The position numbers and the translations under genes were made by a program. From NCBI RefSeq assembly GCF_047675955.1, contig NC_132918.1, positions 87,187,139 to 87,251,138 of the forward strand: a stretch of 64,000 nt of DNA. Direction: 5' to 3'. Below the pieces are notes generated by a model, which worked only from the letters and a program-made list of their open reading frames with translations, was not told where the DNA came from and made no database searches. Positions within the stretch are counted from its first letter, which is position 1, and every line of letters starts with the position of its first letter. This stretch comes from Chlorocebus sabaeus (Eukaryota; Chordata; Mammalia; Primates; Cercopithecidae). Positions 45,551-59,529 of the stretch are shown here, in pieces.

Positions 45551-47799
45551 AAAACACTATTATAGAGAACTCAAGTATGAATCTAGTATTTCATTTTAAA
45601 AACCTGCCTGATTAGTCTTACATACAACACTGCATGCAGCAGCTACTTGATAAACATGTGTGTAAGATATTAAGTTTGGTCAAACAATTGCTCTGATTCA
45701 AACTTGTGATATAATTCCTGACTCAGCCCCCACAGAATATTTAAAATATAGTAATTCAGTAAAAGAATTTTTCCACCACTTCATGAGCAGTCAGTAGGGT
45801 CTTGAATGCTACCTTTCAATATGCAATATAGAGGCCTTAGGAAGAGAGAAGTTTCTTTTTTCAACATGGAGAATCAGGGTCTTAAGAATGACTTTGTGAA
45901 AACTCCAGCTTCCGTTGCTAGAGAATATTGATTGTTTTTCATGGTGCTTGTAAAGGCATTATTTGCCTTGATTCTTTTCATGAGTTGAGACTGTTCACAC
46001 AGTAACTTCGGAATGGAAAGAACAAACCCCTCTCTTCCTCTGGTGGCACTTTGCCTACTGTCAGACTGCAAAAATGGGAGAAGCATGTGAGGTGACCTTC
46101 TCAATGTTGTCTGAACAATGAGGCAATCATTACAACTCACATTCTATCAATTTTTATGTGACACTGACCAAAGGCAATTTGAGGCTCCTTTCAAGCAGTT
46201 TGCATCAAAAAAACCCAAAAACCATTGAATGGCATTGTCACCAGGACTACACTACAACAAAACCAACTATTGAGAAAGGCTGGTGTCTAACTAGAAGACA
46301 GGATTGCTTTAGATATGGAAGCCATTGCTCTGATACTTTAAAATATTTTTAAAACAACATTATGATTGATTCATTTATATAGTCAACTCTATTCTGCTTA
46401 GTACTCGAAGTGTGCACTCATGTGGATAATCTAAAACACTGAGAATTCAAATAACATTTATATTAAATCTGACATAATAACCTAACATTTTAGGGTATGC
46501 CTAAATTTGCCTTTCTATTTCTGTTTATTCCGGTAACTTTTGAATTTGGTTCTCTGGCACTGGAAATGCCACATTTAGCCACAGAAAAACAGTTTTGATT
46601 AGGGGATAGCATTAAACATTAGCTCGTTTAGTGCACACTCAGGAAAAATTAGAGTCATCATTTTGATGAATTTGGCATAAGTTATGGTCAGCACAAGAAA
46701 ACAGGGTACCTGTTCATATTTGGTCACCAGAGAATATTCTGCATTTAATTAACTACTTGATATGTACACCTTGAGAAAAAATTATGCCACAATACAAGCA
46801 TAAATGTTTTTGATAAATATTCAAATATTAGAAAAATAAATTAAGATTTAAATATTTCAAGTCTATTTTAGCCATAAAATTCTGATCATACTCTTCCTAT
46901 CTACCTAATTCCTGCTAACAATAATTCAAATAACAATTCTGATATATTTAGAACATTGCTTTTAAAGAATTTATCAAACAAAAAATAGAGGATACCTATA
47001 GCCTTCTTTTTCTGGAGAATCAAAACATAGTATAAAATGGAAGCTTTCTCTGTGCTGTAAATAATTCAGTATGTTATGGGGCAAATAAGTCTAATTTGAA
47101 GGTTTTTTTTAATTTCTGGTAGACTAGAAAGGAAGGACCTAACTCGGATGTTCATCTATTTAAAATCAAACACAGAAGATTAAATTCATACAAGTCAAAG
47201 AACACCTAAACCTGGACCTTCCAGAAAGAGTATAGAGTTCTAAATGCTGAAATCAGGTGAAGCATACTTAATTACTAGTATCCAGAAAGAGCAAAAGTGA
47301 GACATGCTATTATATTTATTCCAGGACAAAATATGCCATTGCCTATGATTGTGGGTTTTGGATAAGAAAAATTAAAAGTCTTAAGCTGCTTGTGAGTCAA
47401 TAATGGAGCTACTGGGACACAAATCGGTATCCTTTGTCATTCTATGGAAACTCTTCTGTCTCACAACTCACTTTTGTCTATTGATCAAATATTTCAGGGC
47501 CTTCAAACTCATATTACATGTTTCTCCTAGAAAGAGCTACTTATCTTTTCCTAATTAAGAGCAGGGAGTGCACCATGAAAATGTTGTCATTGATGAGAAC
47601 CCACTTTGATTCTGAGAGAGTCAGTTGTGTTTTTTGCTTCAGTCATGCTGCGTATTGTCTGTAAGTCTACTGTACTGCTACATTCCTAAATTTGCTATAA
47701 CAGGTGTATCAGTTGATTCACCAACTTTCAAGAAATGTTTGACACTATCTACTAAAGCTAAACATAGCTAGCCTGTGACTGTGCAATTCTATTTTTATA
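45551..47799. other. Unique AT-rich sequence, about 2.2 kb
   Basis: No gene or mobile element was recognised on either strand. Confidence 0.5.
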
Positions 47800-48147
47800 C
47801 AAAGTCCCAAGACAAATGACTATATATGCCCACCCAAAAGAAAATGACTAGAATATGTTTAGCAACTTTATTCATAATAGCTCCAAACTGAAAATAACCC
47901 AAATGTCTATCATCAGGAGAATGGGTAAAGAAATTGTGGTATACACAATACAAAGGAATACTACACTGCAATAATAATGAACGAACTAAGACGTACAAAA
48001 CAGCATGAAAAAAATCAGATATTTTTAGTTGCATGAGGAAAAAAAGCCAGATACAAATGGGCCCATATAGTATGATCCTATTTATATAAAGTTCAAAAAC
48101 AGAAAAAAAATATATATGTGTAGAAAACAAAAGTGTAGTTAATTCTT
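47800..48147 (+). mobile_element. LINE L1M ORF2 tail and 3' UTR, part 1
   Basis: AGCAACTTTATTCATAATAG, CCAAATGTCTATCATCAGG, GAATACTACACTGCAATAAT and GCCAGATACAAATGGGCCC. It is interrupted by a young Alu and resumes at 48478. The 111-codon minus frame across it is antisense L1. Confidence 0.8.
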
Positions 48148-48477
48148 TGGTTTTTTTTTTTTTGGTTTTTTTTTTTTTTTTTTTTTTTTTGAGACGGAGT
48201 CTTGCTCTGTCGCCCAGGCTGGAGTGCAGTGGCCGGATCTCAGCTCACGGCAAGCTCCGCCTCCCGGGTTCACGCCATTCTCCTGCCTCAGCCTCCCGAG
48301 TAGCTGGGACTACAGGTGCCCGCCACCTCGCCCGGCTAGTTTTTTGTATTTTTTAGTAGAGACGGGGTTTCACCGTGGTAGCCAGGATGGTCTCGATCTC
48401 CTGACCTCGTGATTCGCCCATCTCAGCCTCCCAAAGTGCTGGGATTACAGGCTTGAGCCACCGTGCCCGGTCATGGG
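48148..48477 (-). mobile_element. Young monkey-type AluY inside L1M
   Basis: A two-part T tail (GG interruptions) is followed by GAGACGGAGTCTTGCTCTG, GTGGCCGGATCTCAGCTC and the end CCGTGCCCGGTC. The duplication TAGTTAATTCTT lies at 48136-48147 and 48478-48489. Confidence 0.97.
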
Positions 48478-48640
48478 TAGTTAATTCTTGCTGGAGAGTT
48501 TTGTCTGTGAAGGAGCATTAGGAACACTTCTGGGAGTGGTAGAAGGGTTCCAAATATCTGGATAGTGGTTACACAGGAGCTTTACACATTAGATTTGTGC
48601 ACTTTGCCTATAAATCAGTCCTCACAAGAAGCAATATCAT
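48478..48640 (+). mobile_element. LINE L1M 3' UTR, part 2
   Basis: It continues after the Alu: AGGAACACTTCTGGGAGTGG, ATATCTGGATAGTGGTTACA and TTAGATTTGTGCACTTTGC. Confidence 0.75.
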
Positions 48641-48856
48641 TATTTAGGATTTAGTCTACGCTAGGTATTTATATAAGAACTAGTGATACACCAGCGAACA
48701 AGATGATAGAGTAATTGCATGTTTAATTTTTGTGTGTGTGTTTGTGTGTAAGTCTTTTTGATATAGATTGAGCGTTAGGTAAAGTCAGAGACCTGTCTGA
48801 CTAAATTTTGTATTCTCTAGGATGAGAAAATATTCAGGCTCTTAGGAAAGAATATC

Positions 48857-49151
48857 AGCCAGGTGTGGTGGCTCATGCCTGTAATCCCAGCACTTTGGGA
48901 GGCCAAGGTGGGCAGATCACTTGAGCTCAGGAGTTCCAGACCAGTCTGGCCAACATGGCAAAACCCTGTCTCTACTAAAAAATACAAAAATTAGCCAGGA
49001 GTGGTGATAGCGTGCCTGTAATCCCAGCTACTGGGGAGGCTGAGGCTGGAGGATCCCTTGAACCCAGGAGGTGGAGGTTGCAGTGAGCCCAGATCATGCC
49101 CCTGCACTCCAGCCTGGGTAATGGAGTGAGACTCAGTCTCAAAAAAAAAAA
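48857..49151 (+). mobile_element. Alu (AluS-like), plus strand, with purine tail
   Basis: It runs from AGCCAGGTGTGGTGGCTC to GAGACTCAGTCTC. The tail to 49208 is a purine run of AAGAG and GAAAA units. Confidence 0.95.
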
Positions 49152-49208
49152 GGAGAAGAGAAGAGAAGAGAGAAAAGTAAAGAGAAGAAAAGAAAGAAAA
49201 GAAAAGTT

Positions 49209-52200
49209 TTCTCCAACTCTAGAGTGACTGAGGAAATAAAAGTGTATGTACCTACGTTGGTTGCTTCTAACTAGAATCAATGTCTCTGTCAAAGTGCTTT
49301 CTGCTGCCAACTCTTCCACAAATAATCACTTGTCTTCAAGTAACACAAAGATCACCTTAATTTTGATCATCTTAATTTTGATTAACGTCAGCTACGGTAG
49401 AAAAGAAAAAAACTTACTGGATAGTCAGGAAAAATACTGTGAAAAATACTACTTAATTCACATGAGATATATATCTCAGTAAAATTAAAATAAAGAGCCC
49501 TTAAAAAATTAATTATAATAAAAAGCATTATATCGAGTATGCTTTTCACATTATTGCCTTTCTAAACATTGCTCTCATTATACCCTGGGGAAACTGATTT
49601 GGTTTTAATGCCAAGGAAAGAAACAATAAGAAACTAAATCATACCAGTTGTTTAATAAAACTGTTGAAATGCATATCCTTAAAAACGTATTTATGAATTG
49701 ATCAATGGATCCAGAGATTATTTCTGACCAACGGCATATAAAACATATCAAAAATCATTGGCTCTCCCTACTTTTTGCTGAAGGAAAAATACATTCGGAC
49801 TTTGGATGAAGAGATATGGTCTGATTTTGCAAGCTCCTAGGATCTGAACTCACCCTCTCAATTGCATACTTTACAAAAGTGCTCAGTCACCTCCTTTCAA
49901 TCCCCAGAAGATAATATTTCTGAGAACAGAGAGACCATTTTATTGATGTTGGACTTTTGCTCCTAGACATGGAACTAATCCTATTAAAGAAGAGGGAAAG
50001 GGAAGGAGGAAATAAGATGATATGGAGAAATCATGACTCCTGGCAAGAGTAATGTGTATTACATAAGTACTTAATAAAAAAATATGGCAACAGGGAGAGA
50101 GGGAAGAATTAACAACACAACTCTCTCATAAAAGGCTACAGGAAGGATGAATAGAAATACTACTCATAGAGCATGTATCAAATAGCTGAGCACATTATAA
50201 GACCTCAATAAAAGGTAATTTATTGTCAATGTTAGAGAAAAGTTTAAATTATTAATATTATAAATATTGTGAACTTTTCCCATTGCAGTCGTTCTAACAA
50301 AAGCCAATGAATAGAGCTGGGGGAGAGGTATACTAATTAAAATTAGAATCTATCAGGGGAGAGAAAATATTTCAGAGTTTTACGTATTAAGTGCATCCTG
50401 AGTAAGCTGAGTTATAGGGGAAGAAAGTGTTATGGTACCTAGAAAGTTTAAATTATCAGTGTACAATTGGGAGCATGGTAAAATGCATATCATAGAATAA
50501 AGTTTTCCAATCAATTCCAATTCACGTTTGGTATAACAAAATAATTAGATATCTGTTTTACATATCACATATAAGCACAACCTGATCCTCTACTATTATT
50601 TCTTTATTATTTGCAATCTCTGACTAGTCATCAATGTAAACCTAACTTTGTTAAAACAGTATTTAATAATGGTATTTGTCAAAGTTTAAACACATATTTC
50701 TCATGTCTGACCCCCAAGTGCTTTTTAACATGAAAGAAATATGTTACATTTACTAAACATAGCCATGCATATACATTTTCCTAGAGATGTGTCTATTATT
50801 AAATCTATGGAACATCTCCAGTGGCCATTAATGTCTTTCCTGAAGTTATATGGCATTTCATGAATGTACCCACCTGGCAAGACTCTGGTTGGCATTTCAA
50901 AATAAAGAGTTAAAACATCCCATTAATGAAATTGATAGTGCTTTTTGACATCGTGTCTGGTGGGGAGGGAAACTGCAAGTCACTTCTGTCATGGTTTAAC
51001 TTGTTACGCTATTCCAGATGAGGAATTCATTGTCATAAATATTCAGCTTCATGTCAAAGAATAGTGAATCCAGCTAGTTGGTCCTTGTCCTGTCCTCATC
51101 TTCTGTCATAATTCTTACAACTAGCTACAATGAGACAGAGTCTTACTTCCCATGCAAATTAGTCATTTACTTTGATTTCCTGCTTCTTATAATTTTGCAT
51201 AATTTTATAATTGTTAAATAATAGAAACTTTCAATAATCTGACCAAGTATACATTGTTCCTTTTAATCTTTTGATACTTTTGCAACAATTCATTGTCTTA
51301 CTGATTTGTACCCTCTATTCAAATCTAATTCTGCTTTACTATTATCGTGTACACACACACACACGTAAACCTATAACCAACACACTTGTTACTGTATAGA
51401 TATTTACATATTTTATGTTTACTTATAAAAATAAATTGTACATATTTTATATATTTATATATTTTAAGTAAAATATGCATGTTAACTTTCTTTAAAAATG
51501 ATGTGTTCTATACTAATTTGCATGTTATTTGGTATGGTACATGCCATATATTTAAAGCATTTAATGTCAAAAAAACTTTTTGACATCAAGTTGATCTTGC
51601 TCCCTTAAAAATGCTCTATCTTTGAGTCACTTTAATTAGACCGAAATGAAATCGATTCCTTAGGCAACAGCATAAAAATAATAAAGTAGGTTTTAAAAGT
51701 CTTATTGAAGAATAATTTCAAGTACAGTTTTATTTGATAAAATTATTTATGGATTAAATACACAGATAGATAGCAGAATAGATGAATAATGAGCATTCCT
51801 AAACTCAGGCAATTTGAACTGAGTTTTATTGAGCTCTTGGACTTTCGTTTAATTAGCTTGGATCTGGTTAGTGACTACACGGAAATTAATATTTGTTTTC
51901 ACCATCACTAGTTTCCATGTCTGGATTTCAAGAATTATGCTCCTCAGAAAAATCTCACCCTTCAGTAGCTGTTTCCCATAAGCTCATAAATTGTGATTAT
52001 GCTCTCATAGACTAAATGTAAGATCCTACTAGTGCTTGGTTTTTGTAAAACTGTAAGAGCACTCTGTGCAGATAATATCATGATACTTGGTTATTCTTCA
52101 AAATATTAAACCAGTACCATTATTGCTACATGCCTTTTCTAATTTTCCCACATTTTATCAGATTAAATAAGTACCTTCCCATATCTTTTGGGGGTAATTT

Positions 52201-53144
52201 TATTGGTATCAAAAGCCCTGTCAGAGTCTCAGCATTAGCATTTAGCTATAGAACCAGAATTTTCCATTTATGTCCTAGTTTTGCCACCATGTTATTTAGA
52301 CCCAATTTCCTATTCAACAGCAATCAAAACATAGCCTGTCCATCACCCAAATGATCTCTATATCAACATCAGGGAGTGACAGATGAAGCTCTAATCCCTA
52401 TATCAGTTGCACACATATTGCTTGTAATCGTGCTCATCCCTGACTTTTGAGTAATTTCTCTGAAACCCTTATCCATCATTATCTTGGGATTTTGACTTCT
52501 TAAAGAATAGGTTTCTCCATATCTTCTGTTCAGAGCCATTTTAACTTCCACACATGGTGCAGTGGTGGCTATGTGTAGTTCATCTATTTCATGAAACATA
52601 TTTTGGTGCTGATTTTGCTGACTGGTTGAGTTAACCAAATGTTCTAGTTAGTTGACTAGGGAGAGATTTTTGTTTGTGTTTTTACTCCTAAGCATGAAAA
52701 TACTACTTTGCCAGAAGTCTCCCTTGGAAGAGTCTTTCCACGGTCACAGGAAAATTGGCTTTCTCCTCATTTCATAACAAGGAATACAAATTTACACTTT
52801 ATACAAAATTAGGGTGAGCAACTTCTAAACGATATTATTCTATTTTTGAACTTCGGCTTGACTTCTGAGGGGGCTTGACATGCAGCAAATGTCTGACAAT
52901 CCAACTCCTAAATTCCAATCCTTACCCTATCCTGTGTGATTCAGGACCAGTGAAGCTTGCATGCTAGTAAGGTAGTGGTAAAATTTAAAAAATAAAATAA
53001 AATAAAAAAAGCAAAACGAACAGAAACTTTACAAAGTAAAGGTTGTTTTTGTTTGTTTGTTTGTTTGCAGGGGAGAGAGGAACCAGGAAAATTTTGCATG
53101 AGGAAAAATATAAGACATGATAATAAATATAATTTCAAAAATAG
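49209..53144. other. Unique AT-rich sequence, about 3.9 kb
   Basis: No gene, Alu, L1 or LTR was recognised. It holds a CA tract (51349-51365), an (AAAAT)n patch near 52986-53010 and (TTTG)n at 53049-53069. This is the longest repeat-poor block in the right half. Confidence 0.5.
51349..51365 (+). repeat. (CA)n microsatellite
   Basis: About eight CA units, short. Confidence 0.9.
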
Positions 53145-53449
53145 GGCTGGGTGCAATGACTCATGTCTATAATCCCAGCAATTTGGGAGGCCAAGGTGGA
53201 TAGGTCACTTGAGGCCAGAAGTCTGAGATCATCATGGCCAATATAGTAAAACCCCATCTTTACTAAAAACACAAAAATTAACCAGGTGTGGTGGTGCACA
53301 CGTGTAGTCCCAGCTACTCAGGAGGCTGAGGCAGGGGAATCACTTGAAGCTGGGAGGTGGGGGTTGCCGTGAGCTGAAGTCACGCCACTGCACTCCAGCT
53401 GCGTGACAGAGTGAGATCCTTTCTCAATAAACAAATAAATAAAATAAAC
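53145..53449 (+). mobile_element. Alu (older AluS/AluJ-like), plus strand
   Basis: It starts GGCTGGGTGCAATGACTCAT and ends GAGTGAGATCCTTTCTC, with an AAATAAAT-type tail. It is well diverged. Confidence 0.94.
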
Positions 53450-55399
53450 AATAGCAGTTAACACAATTGATTTAAACAGTATAGTTTGTTTGCAATAAAA
53501 ATGTATTTAAAGCATAAACAGTATGGAGTTGATTCATTTTTTTTTTAATTGGAAAAGGTTAATATTGGATACCTTAATCTTTTGCTCTGTGGTAATCCAT
53601 ATGAAGATTTAAAGGTTTTTGAAGCATTTTATTTTTATACTATTAAGGAAAGTATAAAAACTTTTGGGTGACTCAAAAGCAGATGAACACAAATGGGCAG
53701 AGTGATAACTAGAACTTCCTCAAGTAATGATATATGAAAGAAATTCATGTTCCACATAAAGAGAAACAAAGCAGTGAACGACTTGTGAAAAATCGTGTTT
53801 CTATAAATCTTTGAACATGATATGCTGTCATCAATGCTTAGCAACTGAAGAAATATGCGTCACTAACGAATCAGATTTTATTAAATGTATGTGTGATGTG
53901 CGTGTTTGCATTTGCGTGTATATTTATCCCCCTTATCTGCACTGCCATCACTATTACTTATGTAACTGCAGTTATTCAGTTAAACACATCCTAATACAGA
54001 ATATAAAATCATTCTCTGGAGAATCTAAGCAAATTACTTGGTTGCATTTAAGATTCATCATGAGTAGCTTTTCCTGTGTCAATTCATTATACCCAAGGGC
54101 AATTCGTCCATTTCATCCTGTTTCAAGGTCATGGGTTGAGCTTGATTAATATGACTGCAAAACAGAATCTAAGTGGAAAATATCGGTCTAGTATCAGAAA
54201 ATGTTTTGCTAAGAAACTGAATAAGGGAAAGCTTCATAATGAAAATACTGCTTCGTAAGATAACAGTTGTACTGGAATTTTAAAAATTATTTTGGGGGTG
54301 ATGAATAAGAACTATAATAACAGTAGATGTTAAGGCTGTGGTTTAATGGCTGTAAAACAATTTTCTATACGTAAAATATAGCTGACAATATATCCATAAA
54401 ATAGAGAAAAAAAATGAATTGAGTGAGCTGAGCACAATTATGTTATTTAAAAACTCCAGAAGCATTAGAGTGGAACAAGGAAATTCTAAATGTATGGGTA
54501 AAATGCACTAAGTCTCTGACATGCCCTGTATAAATATTCATGGCAATAATTTTCCCATGAGAGGAAAAACATGTTTTAGGAAATGTCTGTAAGTAGAAAT
54601 AGGGGTGGTTTTGTACTTTCTTCGCTAAAGAAATCTGTAGATTGAGGGGAGTTTAAAAATATTTCCTCAAAGAAGAAACAATAAAAAATCTCCTCTTTTT
54701 GTATAAGATACAAAAATACAATAAATATGTTCTTACCACAAAATAGTGGAAATAGTTTAACTTTAGGTAATGGTTGAAGGAAAAGTTTGCTGAAGCATAG
54801 GATGTAGCAATGAAAATAAACGAGGTGTGGGATTTCACAATCAATGATTCACACCTAGGACTAACGCCAGAATTCTTAATAGTTAGCTGATCTCATAGGT
54901 GGGATTCTATGTAGCATTCTCATATATGTCTCTAATGGCTGAATATCTTCATTGTGGATGCTTTTGCTGACAGAAATTACTCAGTAAAATATGTGGACTT
55001 AGCCTAAGTTTATACTTTGCTGTTACATCTTTCTTCTTCCCCAACCGAATCTTCTGTCACTTGAAGCTTCTCTACGATAGTAATCAATGACCAATCTCCA
55101 AACCAAAATCATCATGTCAAAATGTCCCTATGCCTAGTAAACTAGTTTTCCCTTTGACAAGTACAAAACCTTCTGACTTGACAGACTACAAGATACCATA
55201 AAAGGGTAGTTTAGGCAAGTGTACCTCACAGGCATATTCATCTACATTTACCTATTTACAGCATATCCGACTTTCCCAAATATGTTGTTTGCCGATGAAG
55301 ACAAATGCTATATTTTAAACATCTTTGATCTCCCACCAATTTTTTACTGTGCCCAACTAATAGTGTGTATTCAGTGGCTAAGAAATCACACTAAATTGG
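53450..55399. other. Unique AT-rich sequence
   Basis: No gene was seen. The 112-codon plus frame at 53811-54149 is cysteine-rich at its start but has no recognisable domain. Confidence 0.5.
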
Positions 55400-56330
55400 A
55401 TTCTGTTCATCCTCAACTTGTTAAAATACGTAACAGATCCTTGGACTGGGATTCTTCCTGCCTCAGATTTCACAGTAGAATCAACCCAGTGCCTACCATA
55501 ATACAACCTGCATATTACACACATCTCCATATGCAGAATTTACACATGTGATGTGGGAGAACATATTCCATGACTGTTGGACCTCTCAGGTAGCATAAGG
55601 TATAAATAGAGGTCCAAGGGTCAGAAATAGAATTTTGGAGAAAACCTGTTATCAGATTTCTCCAGAGAGAGTGATTGCTGTGTTGTGAGTCCCCTTTCCT
55701 GCCTCTGTGGAGGGAGGGCTGAGAGGTGTTATCTCTCCGCAACGGAAAGACATAGAGGACAGGGCCCTGACTCATTTCTTAAAAAGTTAAACTTTACTAG
55801 GCTCTAACCCATGCCAGAGAAATATGTACAGAGCCTGAAAGTCTGACTCGCTGCCATATTGAGATAGGGTACAACCCCCAGAAGTTGTGAGAACCAAGGA
55901 TGTATAGGGTTTTATGTGGATCAGATGTAGGTCAAGACAGATGGGGGTGGGGAGTCACTTTGGATAAGCTAAACTGTGGTACAGGGATAAAGGGACCTCA
56001 CCACAAAGAGACTGGCCATACACCACAAGGTACGCAGGGGCTGACGAAGGAGGCACAAAGGAATTATCTGCAATAGAAATGTCAGTTAAGGGAACTGCGG
56101 GTGAGAGAATCCAGAAAGGAATCTTTAAAGATTCCATGAAAACATTCATGAAAGGAAAAAAAGATGGCTTTTATATTGGCCTGGTCTACCTGAAAACCTC
56201 AACTTCAAACATCAGCCATGGATGGCCGAGGGTTTATGAAGCCACCCAGGTAAACAAGAACTGTACTATTTTTACACCTCCTCTGCTCTACACATCACCT
56301 TGGTCCCTGTGGAGCTAATACAGCATCTAG
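55400..56330. other. Unassigned, less AT-rich block with a TATA-like box
   Basis: Base composition shifts from the AT-rich flanks. GGTATAAATAGAGG sits at 55599-55612 (plus strand), and purine-rich G tracts lie near 55940. It could be an unrecognised LTR or plain unique sequence. No open frame looks real. Confidence 0.3.
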
Positions 56331-57417
56331 GTAGTAAGAGACTCTAAGAAAGAGGAACAAATGCTATACCTCCACTCCCAACCACAGGCTTCCGCACTCA
56401 AGCAAACCTCACCCGGGGGAGGATGTCACTGTTGATTACACAAGCTTTTAAGTTTGGATTAATACCTTGGACTCCATTCTAATTACTAAATTGGCACTGT
56501 GTTTTGTTTGTGATTTAAAGTGTCTGTAGTGCTGTGGAGATGTCATGGCTCTGCCAGAGGTTATGTCCAGGAACACATGAAAATTATGCCACACTGTAAT
56601 ACAGTGCAAGGAGGACAGAGAGAGAAAAGAAAATTTGTTTTGCTTATATCATGAGCTTATGTCAAACACACTGGTTACAAACATATGAGTTTTTTAGTTA
56701 GTTAAATGAATTCTCCCTACCTAAAGTAATTTTATGTAGAGTCAGACTAGGAAAACTCAATATGTGATATCTCCAGCAGCCCGTGGGACAGTCTGAATTG
56801 TTTGCTTTCTGGGGAAAGAAGCGTGTGAAGAAAAAAATAGTAGCAGTGGCCCATGAAAATTCTGCCTTATGGGCTGTTTTCCTGAGAATGTTTCTAGCTG
56901 ATTTTATTAAGGAGGGGGACTGACTGTCAAAGACAACAGAGGTGCCCCCCTAGTACTTGAAGAATTAGAAAATGTGTTCAGATAATAGCTTGAACCCCTA
57001 GGTGTGCCAAGAGGAAGGGAGACAGCAGGCTCTTAAACAGTGTTGTTAAAATTCACACTTATTTAAAACACAGCAATTAGCTAACAAACCTTGGTGACAG
57101 ACTGCTATGAATTTTGTGCTAACTCCATACACGTAAATTAAACCATTCCAAGTTCCCCATGTGCAGCTTTTGACATTTGTTTTGTACAAGTATGCTGGCC
57201 GTGGGGAGGCATAAACTTTGCTTTTAATTCCTTTGGCAACTGAGCTGTGGATCACTTTGTTACATTTCTTGAAAGAGATTCAAAAACACTTTTTTGAAGA
57301 CAAAAAATGTCTCCATTGCATGTTAAGCTCTAAAAGGTATTCTAATATGAGTAGTTTTCAAAATGGTTTTTAGATCTGACTGCAGACAGTTAAATATTAT
57401 GTAATTATGGTATATAT
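56331..57417. other. Unique sequence
   Basis: No gene or recognised element was seen. Confidence 0.5.
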
Positions 57418-57744
57418 AGTCATGTGCCACATAACGATGTGTTGGTCAACAACGTACTACATATGAGAAGATGGTCCCATAAGAGTAGAACACTATATTT
57501 TTACTGTACCTTTCTATGTTTAGATACACAAATATCACTATGCTACAGCTGCCTACAGTATTCAGTATAATGCCATACAGGTTTATAGCATAGGAACCAT
57601 AGTCTATACCATGAAGCCCAGGTGTGCAGCAGGCTCTGACATCTAGGTTTATCTACGTATACTCCATGATGTTTGTTCAGTGACGAAACTGCCTGAGGAT
57701 GCATTTCTCACATGTATCCCAATCATTAAGTGGCACATGACTGT
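57418..57744 (+). mobile_element. Tigger-type (TcMar) non-autonomous element
   Basis: The inverted ends AGTCATGTGCCACATAACGA and TTAAGTGGCACATGACTG face each other, with TA at both edges. Inside are TTTTTACTGTACCTTTCTATG and CTACAGTATTCAGTATAATG. The subfamily was not fixed. Confidence 0.85.
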
Positions 57745-58029
57745 AATTTTTTTTCCAATCAAGTGCTCCTCTAGTTGCTTTGGAAAAACTCATCAAAAAG
57801 TAGATAAAAGCCCCTAAGAACTACTCCCCCATACACACACACACATCCTGCAGAGAGGGAGAGAGAAAGAAAAGATGTCAGATTTCAAGAATTTCTAAAA
57901 TGTAAAAAGTGTCTCTAACAAAAAGGCACAATACCTCAAAATTAAGTATAAAATCAAAAAAATTTTTTTTGATCAGCCTTTTCCTTTGAATTACGGTCAT
58001 GAGCATAAACACTCTGGTTCTCTTTGAGC

Positions 58030-58135
58030 TATTTAAGCATAGGGTTTCTATTTTTCTACTCTGTACATTCCCTGCAAGCCTAGCAAAATAGTGACTATAT
58101 AATAGGTGCTCAGAAAATGTAGGATTGAATCAAAC
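58030..58135 (+). mobile_element. LINE L2 3' end, plus strand
   Basis: CTGCAAGCCTAGCAAAATAG followed by ATAATAGGTGCTCAGAAAATG is an L2 tail. Confidence 0.65.
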
Positions 58136-58437
58136 AATATGGCAGGAAAAACGGTCCATTTTAAAATGTTGAGTATGACATTATTTTGAGTAACTAAGTA
58201 AACACTAATTATTTCATAAACAATTATTTAGTATCAAGGCATTGATTTATAAAAATGTTTTCTAACTAAATTGGGACTTAGCTTAGACCTTTCCTTACTG
58301 AAAATATGGTCTTTGACTCTGCAGTATTAATCCCGTCAATGTCCCATCCCAGAACTACAGAAGAATCAGAATCTATATTTTAACAAAATTCCCAGGCAGT
58401 TTATACATGCATTACAGTTTGAGAAATGCAAATTTAT

Positions 58438-58645
58438 ACTACTGGTTTTCAACCAGAACTACTTGTTACAATCATCTGGTGTTCTTTTAAAAAAATATCA
58501 AAAAAGGGGGGAAAACAAAAGAAAAAAAACCTATTCCTGGGCCACACTCCAAACCAATTAAATATGCATATGAGTCCAGGGATGAAGTATCCTTTTTAAT
58601 GCTCCATGAAGTTCTCAGGTGCAGCCAAGTTGAAAAACACTGGTT
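58438..58645 (+). mobile_element. MER5-group (hAT-Charlie) element
   Basis: The ends TACTGGTTTTCAACC and GTTGAAAAACACTGG are inverted. Inside, CCTATTCCTGGGCCACACTCC and GAAGTTCTCAGGTGCAGCC. An A/G-rich patch at 58490-58530 interrupts it. Confidence 0.7.
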
Positions 58646-59529
58646 TAAACACAACAACGAGATATGCTGACTATGCTGGAATTTTCTGAACTAAATGAAA
58701 TTGGGTTTTGAAATTAAATCAGAGGAAATGAACTTCCAATACTATATATCAAAACTCCAGTAAAACATTACTTAGTACCCTACAGATTTTAGGACCAAAT
58801 GGAACGACACTTTAGTCTAAATATGCACTCTAAGGCTCATAAATGCAGTTCAACAAAACATCCTATTCTTCCTCTTCTTTGATGCAAAATCATCTTAAAC
58901 AGTTAACATCAGTATGCAGACTAAAACTGAGCTTCAAAATTCTGCAAAATTAAAGCAAACTTTCCTTACTGAGCCTAAAGAGGATCTAATGTTGTGTCAT
59001 ATTTCATCTTTAAAGCCTGAAACACTGTTTTCCCTTAGGAAAAATCAAATGAATCAATTCTCCCATCAAGTAAACCAATATCTCATTATGACTTAGATTC
59101 TTGTTAAAAATTTGGCAGAGTATTCCGATTTGTTTTCATAAATCACCATAACTATATAGCGCATCCAGAAATCTCCAGAATGAATAAATATTCTCCAAGC
59201 ACACGATAACTAAATTGACCTAATATTTTGTGTTAATTCAAACCATCAATAAAATGACTTTCAAAAAGGAAACCTTTTCCTAAAAGCTAAATAATACAAT
59301 TGCCTGGGTATATCATATTTTTTGACAATATTGATAAAACAAAAATAAGAGATGATTTTTTTTTTCACATTTAATGTGGAATCCAAAAGGGTCTAAGCAA
59401 AAAAAAAGCTTGCATTCATAATAGATAAATCAGGAATGTAGAAAATATGAATTCTATTTTTAATTCTGGAGAAAAGGGTAAACAAAAATTCGAAAAGAGG
59501 GTAATTAAAATAATTAAAATGATTTATTT
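58646..59529. other. Unique AT-rich sequence
   Basis: No gene was seen. Confidence 0.5.

Noticed and set aside
47795..48130. 111-codon minus-strand frame as a membrane protein
   Set aside because: It is antisense to a plus-strand L1M ORF2 tail.
53811..54149. 112-codon frame with clustered cysteines
   Set aside because: No recognisable domain and no splice or promoter context; AT-rich sequence can give this length by chance.
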